DNA of 64,000 nt from Cafeteria roenbergensis (taxonomy: Eukaryota > Sar > Bigyra > Bicosoecida > Cafeteriaceae). Below the pieces are notes generated by a model that made no database searches, was not told the DNA's origin, and worked only from the letters and a program-made list of their open reading frames with translations. Each line of letters begins with the position of its first letter. Position 1 is the stretch's first letter. Positions 47,401 through 57,600 of this stretch are shown piece after piece. The stretch lies in contig VLTN01000010.1 of NCBI GenBank assembly GCA_008330645.1, positions 667,616-731,615 of the forward strand, written 5' to 3'. Both the position numbers and the translations under genes were made by a program.

Positions 47401-50097
47401 GGCGTCGTCCTGGCCCGTCGGTCCGCGCAGGTTGCGCCACGACGTCACGAAGGGCAGGCAGGTCGACGACCGGTAGCAGGAACTTCCGCCGGTGCCGCCG
47501 TGAGACGCGCCCGTCCCCGCGGCCGAGGGTGCCGGGCAGTCGCCCGAGCGCGGCGCCGCCGAACGGCCGGCGCCCGGGCCGGACGAGGAACGGTGCCCGA
47601 GGCCGTCGGCCGACAGCATTCCGCCGACGCTGGACTCGACGGCCTGCAGCACCACGGCGGAGGCGCGCACGTGCACGCGAGGCGCCACGATGCCGCCGCC
47701 CGCGTCCGCCACGAAGGGCAGTCCCGTGCCCGTCTGGTCCACGTCCACGGTGCAGTCGTCAGCAAGGCAGGTCAGCCGCGCCGCGGAGCCGTGGAGGTTG
47801 ACGCCGCGAGCTGCGTCGCAGATGGGACGGAGGAAGCCCATGCCCAGCCGCCGCGTGGAGGGGAGCTGGAAGCGCAGCGCGGTGGTGTTGAGCGGCCGGG
47901 AGAAGTGGACGATGGCCGGGCCGGTCACGGCGGCGATGGAGGCGGCCAGGGGCGCGCTCTCCCACGTGGCCCCGCCGTCGCCGCTCGTCTCGACCCGCAG
48001 CTGGTGGAGGTCCCCGTTGCTCGTGAGAGCGCCGGACTCCAGCGCGGCCACGGCGATGCCGGTGAGCGTCGCTGGAGCGTCGAAGGCGACGGCAAGCGAC
48101 GGAGAGCCCTGCCTGGTGGTCACCAGGCCGCGGGCGAGGTCGAGGGAGCGCAGGTCGGAGGCGTTGTTGCCTCGAACGCTGTCCAGCGCGGGGTCGGCGT
48201 GAGATGCCGCCGCCAGCACCCGGAAGGAAGCTAGCAAATCGGAGTTCCCCTGCGCCTCGCAGCGGGCGGCGCCCTCGGCCCACTCCTCGGGGAGCGACGC
48301 GCGGGCCTGCGCCGCGGTGCGCTGCGCGTCGCTGAGGCGCAGGAACGTGCCCGCCACCACCTGGCCCGCGACGTCAGCGTCGACGGTTACCAGGTCCAGC
48401 CTGGCGGGCCCGAGGAGGCTGGACCCCGATGCCACCACGAGGCGGCCCGTGACGATGGCAGCAGACGCGTGAGGAACGCCGAGCCCGGGCACGCCCGAGG
48501 CGGGCACGCCTGCGCCGCTGGCTGCGGCGGCGGCACCGGCCGCGGCCCAGCCCGCGCCAGCGCCTGCGATGGCGACCACGTCCGACCAGTCGCCGGAGAC
48601 GAAGGAGCGGCTCAGCACCGGCGGGTCGAGCTGGAAGAGGCGCTCCGCGGCTAGGGCGGCGTCCCTGGCGCTCACGGAGCCATCCAGAGCAAGGAACGGG
48701 TGCTTCGCCGTCCCGGGAACGGGCAGCGCCAGCGGGTCCGTTGCGCGCTCCGCGTCGGGGACGACCAGCCCGGCGGCCAGCGCGGCGCTTGGCGAGGCCG
48801 CCGCGCTCCCCTCGGCCGCGACGAGCGTGCGCACCCGCGCCGAGCCGCTGATGCGGATGCTGCCCCACTTGCGGGCGCTCGCGCGCGCGGCGGCCTCCTG
48901 CTGCTGCGTGGCGAACCCGGCGGGCGCCGACCCGTCGCTGCTGGTTGTGGCCGGGAGCACGACGGGCGCGTCGAGCACCGAGAGCACGGTGGCAAAGTCG
49001 GTTGCCCTGTTGTTGTTGTCGACGACGAGGGAGACGGCCCGGTCGCCGTCTGCAGCGACGTGCGCGATGGTGCCGGCAGCGCCAAAGTAGTAGACTGAGG
49101 CTGTGCCGCCATAGGCCTGCAGCGTCAGCGAGGAGTCCAGCGACCCGTCGGCAGCTGCGCCGGCGGACACGTGGGCGGACTTTGTGCGAACGATGATGCG
49201 GCCGCCGCCGCCGGCACCGCCGCGCGCCCCAGACGTCGTGGAGATGCCGCCGCCGGAGGCAGAGACAGTCGCACCGCCGCTGACGGAGCCAGCCGCAGCG
49301 TCGAGCAGCACGGAGCCGCCGGAGCCGCCGCCGGACGACGCCTGCGAGCCGGAGTGGTACACGCCGTTGGCGCCGTCCGCCTTGACGACGCCGCCCGAGG
49401 CCAGGGCGATGGACCCCGACCTGGCTACGACGCGGACGACGCCGCCAGCGGCGCCACCGGGCTGGACGTCCAGGCGCTGGACGCTGGTCTGCCCCGGGTT
49501 GCGGAACAAGACCGACGCCGGCCCTCCTGGGGCGCCAGGCAGGGCCTCCAGCGAGTCCCCGAAGCCCCGGCCGGCCTCGCCGGCGAAGAGCTCGGCGGCC
49601 ACGCAGCCCTGCGCCGGCACGGAGCTCCAGCCCGAGGAACCGGACCCGCCGAAGCCTCCGCCGCCGCCAGGGACGCTTCCCACGCAAGTCCCCCGCCCGT
49701 GCCCGCCGGCACCGGTGGCGGTGGTGTTGGCGGGCGCGGGGGCGGCGAGGGCGGACGCATCGAGCACGCCCGTCGCCGAAAGCGAGACGGCCGAGCCGTT
49801 CACCGTCAAGTCGCCGGCGCGAACGGTGCCAGCGACGGCAATCTCGCCGCCGAACCGAAGCGAAAGGCGGCAGCCTGCCGATGCGCAGGTCAGAGAGCCC
49901 GTGCTGGTGATCTGCAGGCTGCCCGAGCCGGTGAGCTCCGAGTCGCCGCTCAGGGCTTGGGCAGTCGAGACAACGCAACTTCCGTCCACGTCCCCGCTGT
50001 CGCAGGCGATGGCGGCCAGCGCGGGCGACGCTGCGACGAAGAGCAGCGCAATTGCGGCCGGAAGGGCCGCGCGGAGAGCCCCGGTCGAGGCTCGCAT
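14401..50097 (-). CDS. Giant modular cell-surface protein, 11,898 residues, single uninterrupted frame
   Basis: Starts at the ATG at 50097 with a clear signal peptide ([20 protein letters not shown], cleavage near ALA-AIAC, residue 28-29) and ends at a stop at 14401. Domains in order: twelve glycine-rich/discoidin-like modules (about 30-6850); unassigned beta-rich sequence; LamG-like domain (about 7450-7690); about ten SbsA/Big_5 Ig-like domains (about 7890-9335); about 18 Cys-rich repeats (about 9336-10525); Gly/Ser hinge; IPT-like domain; eight or nine membrane helices (about 11130-11670); cytoplasmic tail of about 227 residues. Discoidin, LamG and Ig-like modules normally bind glycans or proteins outside the cell, so a surface adhesin or receptor anchored by a polytopic domain is inferred. 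The 35.7-kb frame has no stop, which is strong evidence of selection. No named orthologue is recognised. Confidence 0.92.
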   Translation of the reverse strand: MRASTGALRAALPAAIALLFVAASPALAAIACDSGDVDGSCVVSTAQALSGDSELTGSGSLQITSTGSLTCASAGCRLSLRFGGEIAVAGTVRAGDLTVNGSAVSLSATGVLDASALAAPAPANTTATGAGGHGRGTCVGSVPGGGGGFGGSGSSGWSSVPAQGCVAAELFAGEAGRGFGDSLEALPGAPGGPASVLFRNPGQTSVQRLDVQPGGAAGGVVRVVARSGSIALASGGVVKADGANGVYHSGSQASSGGGSGGSVLLDAAAGSVSGGATVSASGGGISTTSGARGGAGGGGRIIVRTKSAHVSAGAAADGSLDSSLTLQAYGGTASVYYFGAAGTIAHVAADGDRAVSLVVDNNNRATDFATVLSVLDAPVVLPATTSSDGSAPAGFATQQQEAAARASARKWGSIRISGSARVRTLVAAEGSAAASPSAALAAGLVVPDAERATDPLALPVPGTAKHPFLALDGSVSARDAALAAERLFQLDPPVLSRSFVSGDWSDVVAIAGAGAGWAAAGAAAAASGAGVPASGVPGLGVPHASAAIVTGRLVVASGSSLLGPARLDLVTVDADVAGQVVAGTFLRLSDAQRTAAQARASLPEEWAEGAARCEAQGNSDLLASFRVLAAASHADPALDSVRGNNASDLRSLDLARGLVTTRQGSPSLAVAFDAPATLTGIAVAALESGALTSNGDLHQLRVETSGDGGATWESAPLAASIAAVTGPAIVHFSRPLNTTALRFQLPSTRRLGMGFLRPICDAARGVNLHGSAARLTCLADDCTVDVDQTGTGLPFVADAGGGIVAPRVHVRASAVVLQAVESSVGGMLSADGLGHRSSSGPGAGRSAAPRSGDCPAPSAAGTGASHGGTGGSSCYRSSTCLPFVTSWRNLRGPTGQDDAAETYEGAFNVTYGDIVAPATLGSGGGAGVDGGVPRGRGGRGGGVVRVSADWGELGPSLASRAGAGSSSAALAGLIAMNSGASLTASGTFGEFGASSTYHRRGGGGAGGSVVVTGSRLLGGGATIAADGGGNPSSSKAYSGSGGGGRVSVTVEDDLSPEPADGGVPSISARTSTVGSCYGGAGTVYTSENGRTTVRIEAGSSQQSSLQAVTPLHATALNAITGLGQLDIVQGAAAAPRSADASSSRLADSYSAAGDASVGLEATTRFRAGAVRVLSAGRLVGQAVDVHAFEVVVAPNGQVSATDGVRLVADGSSTALAVGSRSVHRCGASADSHADTAAELNLTWAWENPSSNFASSGGYNTGAWLDPASLWDGDNQTGFRMYQNWPQMSFGAPRWVSGFRAAGSGFLASNRESEWQDLRVRWRKSASDSWTDVPYVSSGHGDRMSAGFVRDVRFVEPVLAKELMLVHSTNSASGRYISLSEFRPFCVPGGLAVLSDNTEATVAVRCTRNRCPVVLGSGRFERGEAFPEPHMVLEASVSGGNLTVSAAGDVELYGILGASGLGHGPGSGKGSPAASRLGDELRSASGAGGAYGGAGGPNRFMEGLGASLPSSPPITAGGSPYGGGLSPTADFGSGGADPAHVSEDTQRAWTGTGGSGGGIVTVTSPATLAMGSSEAAIRADGSDSTSISGTSLRGGAGSGGGILVDALQVVGKGYVSVNGGSSASSTSPSGAGGGGRLLLRARSAQLSPDVQLQAYPGRGYGYSGVDSRLSQGAAGTVVVEANASRTLVVADRNGVSRANGLGSSVPNVTTPMPADLLDDGLEFDDSPAKLHRVVVTRLALLEIPHGATLRAETLRLDANSRINGSTFTIDVRQATVNGRVSATDGLAWTDESFTGGHGAAGQPGSKAVWYREDEEALGAAARTMQCDPALTDSHGHLRQWSAVRSPDERVQIFDGGEFTDGDSRSPQLDTSATSYGFAHFQLHPSRKVPVQDVFILAHPGRESDFTDINLLAQKNPMGPLDPQDAYNERTDSSRRAWYSASADAANWTDWTDSYYVIRSQDTLVRFEPKEPVRTTAVRLSRKASTSVRMGAIAEAQPVCGADLSVFGSTSVVTCGVELSTNEHGGGFGDSRRAATGGCRLALNLSRSSAHVVLEGQTVASNISLAAPFLYIAGQVSASGLGHPRNAGPGAPPAVDTSVCSVKRSGASAGHGGVGGRSCQLHSGECGSPSASEWTNFLQGGRAYGSTSFPSTWGSGGGDSFNYEAVGDPSRIQGLGGSGGGVITVDASQLAALGTSSHSPRCLEAKGAAGSSDSLGATTGGGGSGGSIALRAKVLVDLAGGIDTSGGSYGASGNRGSSGAGGRVLVRSGNLPAPELVDRIYATLSSSSYVYCFGGAGVITVEVALSPAGLNFSEPFAAETASQAGEFNRTLRLRGVSSNFQVQSVTPWPWTPEQAAAAESGLPSVALSSKPGLWQPSRDVSLLEPVRHKFFDFVLVDSAVVDVLSGTALEGRHVHVGSAARVQGGERLHVSALEVEVLGTVEAVNETLVDDDAWRSAADDELKRTHPLCDASQASLLESYSVQAESLSPISSSTVVVDGARALLTDEDPSTGIRTFASRNSWLRFDFGEAVTLDHVEVMAMSSDVSGNNDVGVLRVELSDDDTNFVSAWDQGTVSSSTTTLAESRTFMRWPARTARYWRIYRPDALSGWSFGVSEAEWGCGGAPNWVLSPTSSVGCTGYLCGVTLRARSPGARAFIDSDIKGSVVALEVSDRVYLGDMEIDTNGRGFASASGPGAPSHEQEPLGACRERISGAGAAYGGMGGLSPTLTSVSSCASDDPSLAARFESGETYGSVTTPTHVGSGGGLGWEFDCSAPVLASSESGSRPSRWCGRGGAGGGAIRIATNRLWMASSHLWASGANGENGASTSTSGGGGSGGAVLITATSVAGTGELVADGGTGASNSYRGGAGSGGRIALRLTGDFDPRINVFARGHSSWVTTDGIGAAGTVFVTTPGFSGLYVTNRGGYAGWARTPLPAGLPDTLTLVQVDLGTRLEVPFSGVLKAAQLRVGSTAHVEGSEYTVDALQTFLEKTANHAGSRISATKSLVITDASFNDVSDPDELLWRRGPGMSLANPGWAVSSRGSGLLEGQPPKCTSSSDLLKPKSVRPAFGSYMSSSSLECASSDEQAKASLLDEDDETGVCVSRSGSTSCGVVFDYNRTVTVSRVRVRLLKYLANTNRASQSLVLSYTTDGSDTASPNWQRVPGAQIEESSGNSEALASSTGSIYFTLTHPVTATQLLVQHSTTSQFYASGVFPECSATGLFLGTNEAATTEATSLPRVFCGERGCSVSVSLTRPGALLQSFGSINGSTVSLSAPEVRIGSDVNADFAGELSSFGQGTAVRNYWTPSSSTFDGRACPNTSQVSGAGGSHGGQGGDFCVASGSCAPGSVIGDAHGLATAPWDYGSAGQGVLVNGEELPFGGAGGGRIRVEASSGPVRFDQTWSSTLPRVSADGETGRWWSVDAKAGGGGSGGSIDVQAASLRGAGLVAARGGNGFNSGGYKSGSGGGGRMAVRAPAGISAEVDLQVQGGTASTACAGSSGTVFTSTDATGERIEVRNAGATSSVTPWPADAPSTLALAVIGTHARVAINDTAVLMGARVRIHETAELSPLRAFNGTLPESEARLVRIRARQIDLYGKVVAPGPNSTVSIGADVVNMKRVGQLLSGGQVEVLGREEMAARGDSLMSVRAAAEAKGGSPWVHEQACSQPEARPVSLLRAFQDYQSLEFDLEAMAEARDGDASTFVSFDQSFDLYFVDEQGNRTATNVNMLQGRTGTRTQGLFGWRVYALRGHGEGSSREVDTSATFVNFEGDVETELGSRDGTFSRTGEDAGTKYLGGSGRFRVHFENPMVNVTGLRFEYWKSDLRYPRLYELSFGCDARFVSMLPSASIDCEASRCPVSVNATSAALALHGRVRGGDVSVHGKTALVGNGGLLDATGLGFPAAQGPGTPAQLASQLARDVCGASASGAGAGYGGRGGRAYSLASSCGTSITFDSHPRSHGGLAYGDAEFPRDFGSGGANGFAWSLPDTLGGVGGAGGGRVLLNATEVALVDGVVSADGAAAGEVSAEPAAMGGAGSGGSIVILGVEGVESEGTVRARGGYSRNGNFGSGSGAGGRIALLSTRGVSKIADIESVSAHGRYYWSANGAAPGTVLRANASGQELHVVNNARISWPEEVETPWPLALRRPLALARIARATVRVGLNPAHPLRVGDAASLDEASPAVVAAYIQAQDVVLEKDAWLFAHSLDVRALSVSVDTAAIVRGNSSTRIRDSSFSADASRLSLAGRCLAGGVRGSYDLTDESGDPRSRATLQDGDPSTRLNDNFLEFAFPTSVALSSLRMVMTSSGSAFYGVEVHYLREGGDASQSADWAMAMQTTTPEPPSAYVNEWRRWMWPLAESKRWRVVGRSSRALYAGELEWGCEGAHYFLHGLVECTGELCDTEVRGESGFHATVVRGAVRGSSVVVADQHVQAQYVSGANPRSGLYAAAAGPSARNSSRALGFASAGQGRAPADCGWGVLTGGSGGGHGGDGGTNNELGVGASATCGSNSMPGLSHGSATLPWSFGGAGADALEDGQVAAAGARGGGRVRLQGAGWVDMVDDPIVDASGEQPQYFTSLSGRKVTAGGGAGGSIQLRAGEVQGVATLRAEGATGYSGYAGGAGGGGRIAVHVTKQLSPSVAFSVQGGLSYSGSRHGAAGTLYTDVAGRSQLVVDANGRAPADSGYSPVPRTTWPADVPETVDLVAVRDKAVVRAPRDSVLRARRVEVEPLSGIEGSTFELAVASASIRGTLDATESVKLSDNGFESLQDLTVAATGSDNAAFCGEHGAVFRPPIVSAHGSFVYAGSGLRRMSPAALLDTDPSTYISFSTSYWFEFDFGKPVPFTYMQAQIGSAGVYLRVSASNVSTNSSSGTSFPATDPVSGPFFATSSSQLADIDTSSGNAFIYRFDTPLVGRFWQVRSTSGVLQLSRLSFGCGAPGHDLRPTGSIRCIPEDRGSGPASQDCVAHVDLRGEHSRLVLGGEVNAPTSLIDAPELLQTGYVRASEAAEPRADIATISHSCTTVDALTINGPGGSHGGLGGQSYTPAYTCANPSRPLSEHGSALRPFSFGGSGFPSVRQGVAAELGGRGGGRIRVRVKGTATFGREAEQLVANGGAGTQSGSSMSGGGAGGSIDVEADVIGGRSMFSAVGASGFSTSATGGCGAGGRVAIRARRRGGLSDAVEARAWGGNYRCSASAPGTVYLEEAGRPSLVVDANSRAASNSNATTVFPVSEVGSRLHVLRVIRRARLAAPPAAAWTARAGLDGPSPLAPEGARRVRPAALSADVVIVQSGAEIVSSDMDATEATAPGPASILEIEAATLQVEGRLEAPWGVRLLERPSRLATGFDQTGVALSEAGGSGCDAAMPWRRARFGDTSTLRCHLRGCDVLAFLPNTDVSVQSTSSTGALVSGSTIDIKARSLYLGDNSKVSTTGMGYAWESGPFSGVRASGPVLGTPRRAAPLGMELPVACAVSGAGGSHGGTGGSTYYRSDASECGTIPRAAPYGSVTDPWLPGGAGGRGRLSSALGLAWSGTGGPGGGRVRLVALDSLHVGAGAAVEASGWYGDVSPSSSSVFGGSGAGGSISLHGRTVRITGAVSANGGVASYRASGSGGRIAVYSSRWMDRFSGKVQAYGSGTSYTFVADAGTIFWNIAGVSHLHISNPTGAPAAHNYGFNDVLALGTMFDQDELPVERLASLNLVGAARLSTLPWALTARPEAWYLLAGWVGSWSSNIANLHKALVAAPPQATVLFGGMHPASSLRGLLPGAAAMAKLARDELLPALGSSASGGFAALGAASKPAGAAFLLVSSGSSITGLSPVLVARDAQIDGKIYGEWAVRAGDWGALETALPPRAAPASASSAWGDAVAAASRSGWRSAGIKRAFADAASEADSAAGGTRFCPLGAEGVPADAARRLAHPTVRAGGFTEATSAWYSDSGERVQDPHVALWDGKLNSYASTRADWVEVDFGAVVPISHLLISRYNIRYVHAANESAPTGNPDSFPTTASMPSLRRVAELSGYSDSVHEMRSFNLAEQDGGVVWARVLLLQSYTTASTIGELRFGCGQPVWSLGSSAALSCAGEMCLGKVALADEASDLVWQRAALSASTVEVSAGTLWLGGSSSSGAINADGRGMSHSRATSADARHFFASVVAGCDWRANATGSPAVSAACAGLDLETARLGHGSAGADRAAETLQALAPQPPQAPTLADGCTGTVAGAGGFGLAHGGLPTRSALVEGDGCAFPGSVRMPQGSAPWQSAASESSSFAGMRTPLVGFGAPGGMPFSDVVTASELDAIVPGAGGGTVRVSAARAIYFECGSASTACVSAAGAASGSASIAGVATFGGGGGGGSIVVAAPRLSGRGVMRAIGGTAGAGTYYNGGGGGGGRVALLADSELSDDLSGQAYGTGYTWQVLGSHGSTIREVAALGIRTLEIGMSSSTYSLFRSRLPPGLPCAGLTRLELHSNARAAPLLHGSVVAATRVVAAGTLESAGTALLAEAAVVGNVASVERELAAVNDTLVVSAASFATGLSTSCIVEGRDGVAIVPQGVVGTADEAAGSSLLASRGALGEASTKCAAGSSGAAAALLPPASVEIRLRAASRLRCTSPGCAVRVLAPGGTLVTEAEVTGSDIVVAVESIVTVNDHSSYAPSFDATGRGFAAGEGHGAGESFEAAGYARDKGPADCPGISGSGAGASHGGRGGGGTGTGMYNGDATCREFPEMDETSVYGSTVASGVLPRTMGSGGGAGWGVNGMPVPGGAGGGTVLLLAKRMQFDFAAQVLANGAPGVYNALASGGGGAGGSVTLIAAESISGTATVSAAGGSGRASTSYPSGGGGGGFAVVLSAAIDSRVSMSVDGQAQAGSDGVLTKDSDLSLAAVQAAMADSPASVAASLAGSGASRQIRLSWTGGCAGPLPGQLPCAAILNVTAPSGGLFQASAVLSTGSSTIDSNLRFPQGSVAATVGAVAPAADWPAARELSYPGDAAQAVVVDSAAPVLGSSAENTNDTVARAASGGVLGRASSLPVTFDAWPSQRGPSEAPASVAEAGASGSVCLVACAGPALAPGAAFQPSASSIDAVRGLELSLDLARPMRLARTTELAPSSALTLACGHSSVPVLSSSLTEGSNRAGRELRGPVSAAIQPSTASGYRAFAQTSLSSYVPEFGMALALRVGGGEQGLVAAAQACFEAVLAGSHAGAAPAACECELRLPNGTLRDISGLESAPASLRLALAPLTAAPRAIRYGTGRAPQPIAADAAAELPPVAVSRPFNVSGGNMAWLEFDTPVAVGAPTGLGRPRWPSVGLFRGAQPGSSDAAGTPLEEGAAAVTAPFLPRMTDVWMAIGGIAGNDVRDVPFGLEVPLSYNGSVQTDLASGFEPMPVDWLANSYPERQGDAALTSTPMQAMPVAVDQRSISWEGAEQATGVAGAYGADQIFKPNLWMATASEGWGVADDGSPAVGPGPMLDAAPHARPDARLGTALAVGSATGRGTVASVTRRTFTPGPAGDFAVSARLTLPTDLGDLPFVTGSSANRGILFSLTLGSARGLPLTGSGKADDRPDLWSADSPDLYAGGSPDYSKSYTARDTSFVTVEFDFGTSTSGNVYVSTEEGRSGCSNGISMDHTYDLSIVAGPQTGTAPKWVDTADATAAGNVVIEVWDTTAGELRCRELLPGASRRLGPFRAALSSKAHSSYSAFAMLHWLHIGRSTGATDSAMHGLVPFGDSSAEFSQRRSARALSGALIGAAQDMPASQLLAAQAELASAWSQNSSAGSPGGVLPSAWWGELSAEAASVPNATKSAATTPATVVAITFAEGTAAAEVFSLGSSGVSLAIDNSTIGLWGGGAGAGVSPRGLWSGIPRFTSNFSMLTGRMPSPPRRADAPLRPGAGPTHGNFAAASLPAAHQAWRVATEAVANVPLVPSGFEPATGATSVQLGLPLVSIFFEGSARPVATAAASTESAEVLRRVGEEWRSVASVPLASALSTSCGKAQIALPEHAIGRAQTAYQVRVPAGILAPGADSEHVTPAFVLRFTSAADLVPPRILARYPEPGSESVPAGQPWLAMLWSEPVRLADGAELGAASWGRVRVVNTVRGEDTFSAAAAAINVTVMPAAPGADEDDPSRLTWVNISLPRTATREDRTAYNVKLGAGFVVDAAGNANRAQLSAATWPFRTTDVNPPVAEALAPARLSTGAASALALPRVTIRFSEDVVPAGGTLDVLERNAGLSTWTLRQRVDLFDRAAVVASGATLAVSLLPGAVRAHGTEYLVNISGTAVADVAGLPWAEQAALDWRFTTAADTQPPSVVSSVPAPGVTAATWPAAQLPALEALFSEPVTPASGSDCFLWIQVSDPAAPAGAMPYTVKARLGDAQQVAISHEPLLLPSAGSAQPFSDAAAAAAFASSNPSGLEWTAGSRLALLSAVENTTAATPANASRMAVSAARVSATIPAGCLADAAGNPAVEVSWAFSRVDTLPPTIASADPAVGSEAVPLGTRDIVLRFDEPVRRGEGAVQIRDAVSGLALAVVDASSSAATVSGNAMRLRLPSGTLEQYGRGFCASLPAGLVLDGSGNAFRAATVCWKLEPDTYKPVASAMSVIGGVNGRVDPRAALPAPALMWTFSEDVHVNSSTQGVVLSLVHATNGSTVVSVTAASLAVRSSASADATSAPQDGFSRFVRVALPAGPARGSWAASDTTYNVVLAAGAVSDRAGNANMAVLASGGHTVRTADWIAPEVLSVSPAPGTNDTDVGLRQLRLEFSESVYRGPVTEASGSSGPAVSVWSQGSEDTEVATARVRVASEVGVSGRFATVALPAGAISQAFTRFFVTMPAGAFVDGAGNPAPAFVAPAEDGSPAASGDAVWSFVTVPDRVPPLAVATAPTLGTTTAAVNLPRVTVSFNEEVSLASSGRITLGQTGAAVALLDIELANLTAAEAGQLVSVEDDSLHVWLASSLLPLVQKAEYTLTVQGGLVTDKSGNSFPGLPDPRFASDAAASRAGAQRELRFRVEDLTAPAVLQRSPASGFDSVALGSASLSLTFDEPVFMAPGATMRVFALPTSVATEAEAQAVDPTASSSGSIVVDTLNFAFTPARVDGEGTTRLTLALSDAAFSQSRRWYAVVLDSSGGAGDGFVKDLAGNVLAPGAAVPASGPGSWRVRTSLDTTSPVLVSSSPAAGAQFGAGALRQVSMRFSESVERNPSPPPAVEGYGALVLAWWPSMDAIPSAAVTALAQLSRAERFRAWLNETGAEGAAAVRLALEAGQGAASRRRALAATNGTDSSSPSGVTVPQEFRGLDPLLQPVVEYSTPANQSLPGLAVGRDVTIDVSVPGVPRHASAAYAVLVAAGAVRDAAGNLAPPLLVAFPTSAKSCSAAANCTPGSGVCDAATSTCAVATCFDGVRNWHGPVREAGVDCGGPCPALCPAGSECAVDEDCLSGSCNATSGACLAQSCSDGKKAVDEAAVDCGGVCSAACPDLSACSKATDCASGKCFAGVCLPEQVTNTTSPPDNGVGCPTGSRPCDAGTSACSPCAVGATCSAHSECAGSCDAASGLCVAATCSDGVMNGFELGPDCGEAACGRRCSTGTACTESSGASVCSSGVCASNGTCAAASCTDGVKADSELGIDCSGATGPCGLCPGGQPSGGVAANCKSSVQAFGVCLEPSCVDGVRNAPFGLAELGIDCSGDNGPCPGRPCPIKTPCGGDDSACAAGLFCSAQTGLCEQPSCTDGQANGDETCVDAGGPTCAARCADDAGCASAGDCVSGVCSGGKCKAPSCTDGVKQGSLGDAHFESDIDCGGSCVGCHEGRTCVSGADCAAGLMCFLGHCQISTIDPGDASGGNGGGPPRVDNTTRNLPDFEPCVFSEQCRSKVCSPVNAGSGALSSVNPGVCAPPTLTDGVRNGEEPCVDKPAGKGLCGLGASCVVAADCSTGGACANKTCRAPTCSDGVRDPVTESDVDCGTVGTMLPSDPAACQTCLVGQRCVSGDDCASNNCVNDKCVPPPTCTDGFMGGAETCVDGGGPTCAPCAAFDTCKLDRDCSSKNCNPLTLKCEPSTCQDGRQNGGEADTDCGGTTGCKRCATGKRCTAGVDCSSRSCVAGFCAAPSCTDGIAQSDEAPGGDCGGPRCALCQPGVSCSASSQCTGRCVAGVCKAPSCTNGVKDGLEQDIDCGTTTTGCPLCLPGASCTSNAGCLGGSCVAGKCAPLTEDAIRNITGGGSTGGGSTGGGSSGSGLTCPLFNGTCGGLCGPCPEGGECGATQDCASGLRCVSRTCVATCDNRCGAEGCPLCQAGELAPSDAACVTGSRDPFTLLCDQPPDHCTNGIWDEDLGETEVDLGGRCGDLKASGQACRVGAQCLSGFCHPSQAVCSKQHCADATLSGDEMCVDGGGSCPKGCPPTSHCVVDGDCVAGSRCENSICSKPSNCSNGRLDPGEVAVDVGPACGPAQVGQACASSAQCASGQCQFAFVGARLGTCGTGTCFDGIWQPSREADRDCGAICGSSRLCSVFSRCGSGSDCVSRTCLGGVCQPAATCQPGQCGGACAPCPLQMPCTQASDCLSGYCAFGKCALAVVAPGGSGSGSGSSSGSDGGSGTETGSGSGSSGSGSGSGSGSGSGSGTDVTPPGFLTDGGSTVVEAGTPYVSSAQPSSGASGPGSSIKFFGGDFDVSATVVYRSVIASKDTRQRITGSATGSCQPPMDAFVICTVPSHPRGTFVVALEYSASGFSAGPWSQAQAFYLTTGQYHITGRAGAVTGMRIDRVPPVLIQGASLAPLPRVMLVDDFGTPVASDTSTVVHLAVYSADRLGEVSGLRAAATASSSGSSGVVTSVAVRSGVAEFPGVNVAERSDLIGSGFQFVFTAQPCDGSGVIGAASSPVRAFVRVATEPGEPNVAFCSVVDVGGRCCEAPASLDACGICSTAPAVSAAACGIRIDVPVAIKAPASGAVSGAALSPSELARRMQVAVGMAAGISETYAPGAPQAQVFPVGTSGGAPLQSLTAPSSGSAPGPAQSYAAGSKAVVSVLVPPPAAGWSASGATTRAAVEARLRAATTDPASSLFDTSVGTGDASAGSRGVVVTIDSSAVSPVIEGGVVCSSGCSPVDVEAGCPGCAPDPAGLSSNLTEAEASCEIVLSPSPQPTPQASPSPQPNGTATVDPQVGGGDAFVPMATYGPLSPSEDWLALIHAALLALVGVMALCQAGGDAVRALFGTAPSHSGPASKVALLAPGVAALGVGFLDAASHGLFSVVLSQMHVALPPVLRRSGSLLLPATGLVPGAWDALAPMLGPMLPPPASSAPLLGATNSTAAAARMLSEAQTEAADWLAFPQDPPSSALPAGCGPAPTSVQTIAATLSVHPEALLGLALALFVLVEAVVALVYGVLLLAACCRRGKAQPEPLQGGAAAKGAPASSASSSPSSGSDKAALNPISRGKPAAGDSSDSAKLTPDQANPVAPRRVAKAAAASSSGGAGTRASRPRATPTVPAVDPVAAIADAMGRAMLVVAMLFFASLSLLALYDVTREECVGRAGPTAAGWLVLGLFVAGLLGLVTYTACSDRPFHRCRGCCGVGPAARADRSRGAFAYQGSGVRAVDATGRLNQPSLAGRAWQPLLLLDQLATAGVLVGLSDRPGAQAGVLLGKQVLLLALLLSCRPAAAGVPTVVMTLVAAVRAVVLALMLAFVPPHSAMDASALRSVGTLVIGLEILLALVLVCMSCLRFGPVVACCASSAVRCGCARAPEKGGPAKLACCGAGSSASSHRARKSIGGAKSRATGAGAGASLASASATGADLDATASLATPAPASPPQLGSADSHELGAPAHSVASTGNPMLAAGALPPARKPEAAAGALGARGAEALKASHSAQRSTFGPTEAARQRMSVARGAPKRPGSSAGLLGPRDGPDHLSGGQGPEALLTKGAADAAGRAGRKRVKPTDNPMLRPRRSAAKM
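14404..15085 (-). other. Cytoplasmic tail with repeated NPML motif
   Basis: About 227 Ala/Ser/Arg-rich residues after the last helix. The motif N-P-M-L occurs twice (TGNPMLAAG and [10 protein letters not shown], the latter at the extreme C-terminus), and a related LNPIS lies in the large loop between membrane helices. Its function is unknown; it could be a sorting or interaction motif. Confidence 0.6.
15085..16710 (-). other. Polytopic membrane region of the giant protein (8-9 helices)
   Basis: Hydrophobic segments include [131 protein letters not shown] and [18 protein letters not shown]. Cys pairs flank several segments ([14 protein letters not shown]). No known channel or receptor signature is seen. 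A polytopic anchor is unusual for an adhesin, which normally has one helix. Confidence 0.8.
18020..18330 (-). other. Membrane-proximal IPT/TIG-like domain of the giant protein
   Basis: [27 protein letters not shown], two cysteines ([13 protein letters not shown]) and a closing [11 protein letters not shown] strand match the IPT pattern. It is followed (17590-17990) by a strand-rich Ig-like segment ([27 protein letters not shown]). This links the giant protein to the IPT/TIG protein at the left of the window by domain type only. Confidence 0.55.
18353..18512 (-). repeat. Gly/Ser hinge with imperfect 12-bp repeats
   Basis: The protein reads as runs of GSGSGSGS. The DNA shows imperfect copies of a GAGCCAGAGCCC word (about 18361-18415). 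It probably acts as a flexible spacer between the Cys-rich stalk and the membrane-proximal domains. The unit is a multiple of three, so length changes keep the frame. Confidence 0.9.
18515..22095 (-). other. About 18 cysteine-rich repeats of the C-x-D-G-x-x-N-G type
   Basis: The repeating consensus is C-x-D/N-G-x-x-x-G-x-E-x-x-x-D-C-G-G-x-C-x-x-C-x-x-G-x-x-C followed by D-C-x-S-x-x-C-x-x-G-x-C (for example CTDGVKQG and [16 protein letters not shown]). About ten or more cysteines per unit imply a disulphide-rich extracellular stalk. Similar repeats occur in large surface proteins of protists and some myxobacteria. Individual repeats are well diverged. Confidence 0.85.
22090..26430 (-). other. 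About ten SbsA/Big_5-type Ig-like domains
   Basis: Recurring D-x-x-P-P openings followed by a hydrophobic strand, P-A-x-G-x-x-x-V/A, then L/V-x-F-S/D-E-P/D-V mark each domain (for example [20 protein letters not shown] then [30 protein letters not shown] then [12 protein letters not shown]). A V/A-D-x-A-G-N turn ends most units (DAAGN, DGSGN, DRAGN). This is the bacterial Ig-like domain 5 pattern found in S-layer and adhesin proteins, here in a eukaryotic gene. Confidence 0.8.
27040..27740 (-). other. LamG / concanavalin-like domain of the giant protein
   Basis: The segment has an [14 protein letters not shown] strand, [28 protein letters not shown] followed by a bound-ligand style [14 protein letters not shown], and a terminal strand ending [10 protein letters not shown]. 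This is the strand order expected of a jelly-roll lectin-like domain. Sugar or protein binding outside the cell is the usual role. Confidence 0.55.
29540..50010 (-). other. Twelve repeated glycine-rich / discoidin-like modules of about 570 aa
   Basis: Each module ends with a SATD-type strand followed by a F5/8C-like stretch (for example [57 protein letters not shown]), then a Cys-containing strand, then the signature G-A-G-x-S/Y-H/Y-G-G-x-G-G, then Gly-rich strands of the type [12 protein letters not shown].....A.GG, then G-A-A-G-T-V-Y and L-V-V-D-x-N. The signature lies near plus-strand 49700, 47500, 45640, 43770, 41950, 40125, 38320, 36670, 35020, 33700, 31470 and 30055. The Gly-rich part looks like a parallel beta-helix or solenoid. 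The discoidin assignment is by pattern only. Modules are diverged, unlike the IPT array. Confidence 0.75.
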
Positions 50098-51641
50098 GGG
50101 CCGAGGGGCTGCGGCCAGCGCGAGGTCGTCCGAGGCGCGCGCCGAGAGTAGATTCTTTGTTCGGGCCTCTGCGGGTCACTGGGAAGCAGCGGCAGCGAGC
50201 CGGCGCCCGGTCGGTCGGCGCGCGCGCCGCACCGGCCGCCAGCGAGCAGCGCCCCACGGAGGAGGCGCTCGAAAAGGGCGCGCGCCGCGCGGCGGCAGGC
50301 TCGGGGCAAGGGCGGGAAGGGCAGGACGATGTCAGTGACGGCAGCGCGAACGCGCGCCTGTTTTGGCTCGGAACTGCCACTTGCCTCGCGGCGAGCCTGC
50401 TGCCGCCGCTGCGAGCCGGCCTCACGAGCTTCACGGGGCGAAGAGCAGGCAGATCGAGCGGAACTGTCGCGGCCGGGCAGCCCTGCGTGCGGGGGCTGCG
50501 GGCGGCGCGGAGTACCACGTGAGTGGCCAATGCGGGGAGTCCCGAGCCGTGTTTTGCCGAGCCGACCGGCTGCAACGAGCGACGCGCCCGATGTTTCGGC
50601 AGCGGGAAAGCAAGCGGCGCTGCCGCCAGAAGCGGCCCAGCCGGCAGGCCGACGACCGGCCGGGTTCCGGGGCGGCGGCGCCAAGGACCGGCCCTGCGCG
50701 GCCTGGCCTGGCGCGGGAGGCGCGGGGGGCGCCGATGCCTCGCTGCGAGGCCAGCGCAGGCGATGCGGAGCTTGGAACGTTCGAGACGCATCCTTGTGAT
50801 AGGCAAACATCGCGTGTGCTCTGCCCGGTGGACGCCGAACGGCGCACCGCCTTGACTGCGCGCAGCGCTGCGGCACCGCGCGTGGCTGCCGCGGGGCCCC
50901 TGCGGCCAGCGCGCCCGTCGCCAGGCGCCGCGGCCAAGCGCTTCCGCACGCGGGGCGGGCGCAGCAGCCCTGCGCGAGGTCAGCGAGCCAAGTCGCGGTC
51001 GCGTCGCCTGGTTGCCGCAACTCGTCTGCGCGAGATGCCGCGCCGACTGCGGCCCTGGCCCTGGCCGCGCACCAGACGCGTCGCGCGGCGGCAAAACAGC
51101 GCCCGGGGCCGGGCTCTCCCGGGTTTTCGTTGGCTGCGACTGGCCAACAGGGCGGCCTTGCCCGCGCCGTCGTCGCCTCCGCAGCCGCTGCGAGGCGGTG
51201 GACGGGCACTCAGGGCAGCCCGCCCCGCCGCCTCGTGTGCGGAAGACGGCACCACGAACCAGAGCGGGACAGGGACGCAGCTGAACGCGTTGTAGTGGGC
51301 CGCTTTGCGGTGCGGCCGCTGCCAGGCACAACGCTGCACGCGCTGCGGCGCCTCCGGGGGCGTGTGACCTGGCGAGTTCGGAAAGGGTCAAAACGATGCC
51401 GCTTGCACTCAGGCATGGTTGCAAAACAAAGAAACCGAGTCGGAACGGGCGAGGGGAGGGGGAAAATGGAATCTCTCGGATGCGCACGAGGGGAGAAGCG
51501 GGAAAACTTGTTGTTGCATTTCCAGAAGCAATTGCCAAGGGCCAACCGACCACGCAAAGGGCAGCCTCGCCCGTGCCCGCCCACGAGCCGGCGAAGCGAG
51601 AGCTCGGATGGCCGCTGGGCCGGCGCGCTGTCATGCAATTG
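50098..51641. other. Intergenic region upstream of the giant gene
   Basis: 1.5 kb between the ATG of the giant gene and the stop of the kinesin gene, both on the minus strand. It should contain the kinesin 3' UTR (right part, less GC-rich near 51380-51560) and the giant gene promoter (left part). Open frames here show no recognisable domain or codon-structured protein. No tRNA, snRNA or mobile element was seen. Confidence 0.5.
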
Positions 51642-54600
51642 TCATCCGCGGCGGCGCGGCGCGGACGCAAGGGATGCGGCGTCGTCGAGTGCGTCGTGCC
51701 AGGAGGGGGGCTGGCTGCGCCTCGCGCCGTCGGGCTCGTGACCTGCTCGAGCACTGGCGCTGCGCTCGAGACGCTCGAGGACGGAGGCTTCCGACGAGGG
51801 GCTTGCGCCGCTAGGCTCCAGGGGCGGCGCTGCGCCCGGTGGCTGGCTGTTGGCCGCCGGCCAGGCGCGAGCAGCAACGGCGTCGGGCGCCAGCACCCAC
51901 GACGGGCTCCGTCGCTCTTCGCCTGCTCGCCCGTCGTCGCTCTCGCGAGCAGGCCCAGACCCGGCCGGCCTTGCAGAGAACCGCCCCCTCGATGCCACGG
52001 AAGCAGCGGCCACGGAAGCGGAGGAGGAGGAGGACGGCTGCAGCCTGTGGCCCCAGGCGCCCGGCTCGGCGCTCGAGCCCTCGGGGTGGCGCGCGCCCTT
52101 GGAAAATGCGGAGCCGATGCGCCCGGCAGACGAAGAGGCGGCCGCGTCGTCCCGCGCCTCGGCCAGCAGCCGGCGGGCGTGGCCGTCCGACGCCTCGGCG
52201 GCCTCGCGCCGCGTGCGCTCCTCCCTGGCCTCCCGCTCGGCAACCAGGGAGCGTCGCTCCAGGTCGTCGCGCTCGCGCGCCAGAACGCGCGCCTCCGCCT
52301 CGGCCCGCTCTGCCCTTGCCGCGGCCGCGTCCGCGCGCGCCGCTTCGCCCTGGGCCAAGGCGGCCTGGTGGCGGGCTGCCGCCCTGGCCTCGTCCGCCTC
52401 GAGGCGCAGCACGGCGGCCTCCGCCTCCAGGTCGCGCGCGGCCTGGCCCGACGCCGACGCCGCCCCCGCCTCCTCGGACGCGCGGCAGTGGGCGTCGCTG
52501 GCCCGCTGCTCTGCCGCCTCCACGCGAGCGAGCGCCTCTGCAAGGCGGCGCTCCAGCGCCGCAGCGCGCCTTGAGGACTCGTCCGCCAGCCGGGTCCTCG
52601 CCGCCGACTCCTTGGAGGCGGCCTCTCGCGCCTCCCGCGCGTCGCGCTCAGACGCCGCCGCGGCCTCCTGCGCCTCCGACAGCGCGCGCTGCATTCGCGC
52701 CAGGCGGGACTCCAGGCCCGCCGCCCGGTCCCCGGCCGCGCCGGCCTGCGCCGCGGCGCCGGACGCCGCCTGCTCCTGGGCGCGGGCCTCCTCCAGCGCC
52801 GCCGCGGCTTCCGCCTGCGCCTCCTCGGCTGCCCGCAGGGCGTGCTGGAGCTGCTCGCCCAGCGCCGCCGCCTCGTCCTCCGCACGAGCGCGCGCCGCCC
52901 GCGCCCCATCGAGCGACTCCCTGGCGGCGCGAGCAGCGCGCTCTGCCGCGTCCACCCGGTCCGCAAGCCCGGCGGCCGCCCTCTCCGCCTCCCGCGCCTG
53001 CGACCGCGCCCGCTCCGCCTCCGCGCGCAGCGACCGGATTCGCTCCTGGGCCTCCTGCGCGGAGCGGCCCGCCTCGGCCGCGCGCTCGGTCGCCGCTCGC
53101 GCGTCGGCCTCCAGCGCGGCGGCCCGTGCCTCGGCGGCAGCGGCGCGCCCCCTGGCCCGCTCGACGGTGTCGCCCACCTCGTCGGCGTCGGCCTCTGCGC
53201 GAAGCTGCAGCGCCTCGAGCGCCTCGTTGGCCGCCGCCGCCTGGCGCGAGGCCTCCTCGGCAGTCGCGCGGTGCGACCTGGCCGCCGCCTCGGCGCGGTC
53301 GGCCCGCGAACGCTGGGCGGCCGCCTCGCGCCGGGCCGCCTCGGTGGCCGCGCGGGCCTCCTGCGCCTCGGCCACGGCGGCCGCCTGCGCGCGCTTTGCC
53401 TCGGCCTCCACCTGCGCCGCCGCCAGCGCCCTGCCCTGCGCCTCCTCCCTGGAGGCCTCCGCCTCCCGCCGCAGCCGCACGCACTCGGCGCGGGAGGCCT
53501 GCGCCTCGGCGGCGGCCCGCTCGGCGAGCGACTCCGCCTCTCCCCGCTCGTGGTCGGCCGCGTCCCGCAGCGCGGCCACGGAGCGGGCCGCCTCCGCCTC
53601 CGCCTCCTCCGCCCGCCGGGCCTGCGCGCGCGCGTCGTCCGCCGCAACGGCCGCGAGCCGCTCCGCCTCCTTGCGGCAGCGCGCCGCCTCTGCCGCGGCC
53701 GCGCGAAGCGTCTGTGCTTCCTGCCGCAGCCCGGCCTCGCGCTCCGCCGCCCGCTGCGCCGCCGCCTCGGACGCCTTGGAGGCTCCCTCCAGCGCGGCCT
53801 TCCAGCGCCGCTCCATGTCGGCCTCGGCGGCGCGGCGGGCAGCCTCCTGCTGCTCCAGCAGCGCGCTCCAACGCTCCTCCGCCTGGCCCACGGCGGCCGA
53901 CCGCTCCTCCGCCGCGCGCTCCACGGCCGCGCGTCGCTCTTCGGCCGCGGCCGCCAGCGCAAGGGCGTGCTCCTGCCGCAGTCTCGCCACCTCGCTCTCC
54001 CAGCGAGACCGCAGCGCCGCCTCCGCCTCCGCTCGCTCCACGCGAACCCGCTCGGCCAGTTCGCGGGCGTCGCGGGCCGCGGACCCCGCCGCCTCCTCCC
54101 GCGCGGCCGCCGCTGCCTCGGCCGCGCGCTGGTCTGCCGACCGCGCCGCCTCCTCCTCCGCCTCGGCCGCGCGCTGCGCCCTCTCCGCCTCCGCCTCGGT
54201 GGCGCTCTGCCTCGCAGCCTCCGCCTCCTCGGCAAGCGCGTCGCGCTCCTGGCGCGCCTCCGCCAGCTTTCGGGAAAGCGACTCGCAGCGCAGCCGCAGC
54301 TGGTGCGCCTCCTCGCCGCTGGCAGCCCCGCCCGCCCGCGCCTCCTCCAGCTCGCGGCGGGCCTGCGCGCCGGCCTCGCACGCGGCTGCGGCCTCGGACG
54401 CCGCCTCCGCGGCCCGCGACTCGGCGTCCGCCAGCGCGGACCGCAGGCCCGCCGCCTCCCTCGCGAGCGCGCCCTCGCGCTCCTGCGCTGTGGCGGCCGC
54501 CGAGGCCGCCTGCGCCGCCGCAGCTTCCGCCGTTTCGCGGGCGGCCTCGGCGGCCTCGAGAGCCTGGCGCGCCGACTCCTCCGCCGCGGCGGCCGCGCTG

Positions 54601-57600
54601 GCGGCCCGCTCTCTTTCCGAGGCCAGGGCCTCGGCCTCCTCCGCCCGCTCCGTCGCCGACGCGCGCTCGCGCTCCGCCACGTCCGCCTGGGCCTTGGCCG
54701 ACTGGACCGCCTCCTCAAGGGCCGTCGCGCGCTCGTGCTCGGCATCGCGCTCTCGCTCGGCCGTGGCAAGCGCCGCCGTGGCCGAGCGGTCGCTGGAGGA
54801 AGCGGCCGCGGCCTCCGCACGGGCCGCGTCGGCCGCCTCGGAGCCTGCCCGCGCCGCCTCCTCCGCGAGCTGGGCACGGCTCCGCTCTCGCTCCAGCTGC
54901 CGGCGAAGCGACTCCACCTCCCGGGCGGCCGCCCCGCGAGCGGTTTCGGCCTCCTCGGCGCGGGCAAGCAGCGCGTCTGCACGAGCCGCCTCGGCGCCCC
55001 TGGCAGCCTCCGCCCGCTGCGTGGCCGCGTTGGCCGACAGCAGCTCCCCCTCGAGCTCCGAGACCGCCACTCCGTCCTCCCGCGCCGCCTCCATGTCCGC
55101 GCGCAGCCGCCGGCCCTCGGACTCGAGCTCGCGCGCGCGCCCCGCCAGCGACGCTGCGCGGCCCTCCGCCTCCGCCGCCCTCGCCGCGTCCGCCTCCCGG
55201 GCAGCTCGGGCCGCGGCCAGCGCCTCTGCGGCGTCCTCCAGCCCCGCCTCGGCAACGCGCCTGCCCTCGGCAGCGTCCTCAAGCGCCTGGCGCATCTCCT
55301 CGCGCTCCGCCGCCCAGACCTCCGCCGCCCTGTCCTGCTCCTCCACGCGATCCAGCAGCGCCCGGATGCGCCTGCCAAACGCGGCCGGGGAGTAAAAGTC
55401 GCCGCCAACGCGCCCGTCGTCGCGGATTCCGGGGGTCGCGGCGGCGGCCACCGACGACGCAGTGCGAGGCCGCCTGGCCGCCGCCGGGGGCGTCGACTCC
55501 GCCAGCCGACTCGAGCGATCGGGCGTCGCCCCCGCAGCCAGCAGCTCGAGCTGGTGCCGAGCCGACGCCGAAGACGGCCACTTCGCTGTCCCGGCTGCCG
55601 TCTCCGACGCCGCCGAGCCGGCCTCGTCGTCGGACGAGCTGGCATTGGCGCCGTCAAGGCTCCCGCCGCCGCCGCCGCCGCCGCCTTGACCAGCCGCCGT
55701 GCCGGCGGGGTCGCTCCTGCGGCCGCCAAGCAGGCCCGTCACGCCGTTGCCGCCCCCTCCCGCCCATCCCCCGGGGCGCATCGGCGTGAGCTGCGGGTTG
55801 GGTCCCGCGCCGTCGACAGCTCCTGCTCGCGCCTTGGAGTGGCGGAGGGGCGAATCGACGTCCCGCAGTTCAGTCGCGCCGCCTGCGGAAGCGGCGGCGG
55901 AAGCGTCGGCGGCGCCGCCGGGGGCCAGGCGCATGCGTGACCAGCGCGGCTGGAAGCCGGGGACAGCCCGCAGCACCGCCGCCAGCGCCTCTGCCGGGGA
56001 GGCCCGGCCCTCGGTCGCGTCGGCGAGAAGCTGCATCACCGTGGGCGCGGCCTCCAGCTTGGCCACCGCGTGCGCCGCTGCAAAGGCCAGGTGCGCCAGC
56101 TCCGACGCAGTCCTCGCGCCGGCGTCGGCTCGCGCTGCTTCCGCTTGGCCCTCCTCCTCGATGCGCGCCCTCTCCTGCTCGTGGTACTCGTGCATGCGGC
56201 GGAGCATCTCCTCTGCGCTCACCATCTCGCCCTGCTTCGTCACCACCATGCCGCCGCCGCCCTCCACAAGCGCGGCTCTGAGCTCGGCAATCTCCCGACG
56301 CAGCTGCTCCACCAGCGCCGCCCTGTCTGCAACTTCGTTCACGCGCGCCTTGTTCACCACGCGCATCGCCCGAAGCGCAAACTGAAGGCTTCGGCGGGTC
56401 TCAGGCACGCACCGCCCCGACGGCGACATGGTCACCACCACGGCAGTGCGCGCATTGCCCCCGAGGCTGCTGCTCAGGAGGCGCGTGAGCTTGGAGTCGC
56501 GGTAGGGAACATGCTCCGCGCCCTCCACCAGCTTGCTGATCACGGTCCCAAGCGTCACGAGGCTGGTGTTGATGTGGCCGGCCTCCTTCACCTGCTGCCC
56601 CGACGCGCCAGACCGCTTCACGTTCTCGGACCCGGCCAGGTCGACCATGTTCAGGCAGCTCACGCGCACCGAGCGCCCGGCACCCCACGGGCCTTGAAGG
56701 ACCCCTCCCCCGCCCCCGCCCGCACCACAGCCGCCGCCGCCGCCACCGCCACCGCAAGCAGAGCCGTGGGCAGTGCTGCTCCCGCTCGGGGAGCTGGCCC
56801 TGCCCGTTCCCCCAACCTGCCCGGCACTGCCTTGCCCGGGAAGCGGACTGGGAGCCCCACGAACCCGCCCACCCTCCCAGCTGGAATCGCCCAACGCGTG
56901 CGCTTGCGCCATCTCCGTCTGCGAAAGCAGTCCCGAGCTCTCTCTTTGCGACCGCGCCGGGAGCTGCGCTGTCCAGAGTCCTGCCGCCCCATCAAGACGG
57001 CGCGCCGGGCCAAGGCGGTCGCCTTGCGGAGGAGCCTCCGACCCGCCGGCGCCTGCCGCCGAGCGGTCCCCCCGTCGCATCACGTGGTCCAGCATGCCTC
57101 CTCGGCGGCGGGCGCCCTCCGCCCCAGAGATCCCTAGGGGGCCAGTCGCCGGACTGGCGCCCCGCAGCGACGCTCGCCCGCCGCACGGGGCCTGGGCTGG
57201 CGGCGACCCTGGCCCTCCTTGCGCCCAGCCCGCGCCCGAGCCCGCCCTCGAGCCTGCCCCCGCCCCCGCGCCCGCGCCCGCGGCGCAAGCGGGGCCGTGG
57301 CCGCCGGCGTCGGTGAGGCCTGCGCCAGCGGGAGACGGATGGGGGGCACCGTGCGCGAAAGCATCGCCGTGCGGGAAGGCCGCCTCGATGACCATTCTGA
57401 AGAGCGTGTGGCTGCGGGAGGAGGCCATGTTCAGGCGCGTGGACGTCACGTGTCGGTTCCGCTCGCCGACCCGCAAAATCTCGATGACGCGGTCGTACGA
57501 CAGCACCACCTCTTCAGTGAGCCCCTTGACGTGCGGCCCAGACACGGGGTCGTGGCCGATGGTGAGCCGCGCGCCCCCCGACGGATTGAGCAGGTCCAGG

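Noticed and set aside
49950-51209. A 419-codon minus-strand frame upstream of the giant gene
   Set aside because: It overlaps the signal peptide of the giant gene in another frame, is Arg/Ala-rich and shows no recognisable domain.
48374-55729. A 2,451-codon minus-strand open frame spanning the giant gene start, the intergenic region and kinesin
   Set aside because: It overlaps two well-supported genes in a different frame, is extremely Arg-rich and has no recognisable domain.
51839-55789. Very long plus-strand open frames (over 1,000 codons) opposite the kinesin coiled coil
   Set aside because: Ala/Glu/Arg codons read in reverse give Pro/Arg- or Ser/Ala-rich open frames. The kinesin on the other strand explains the region fully.
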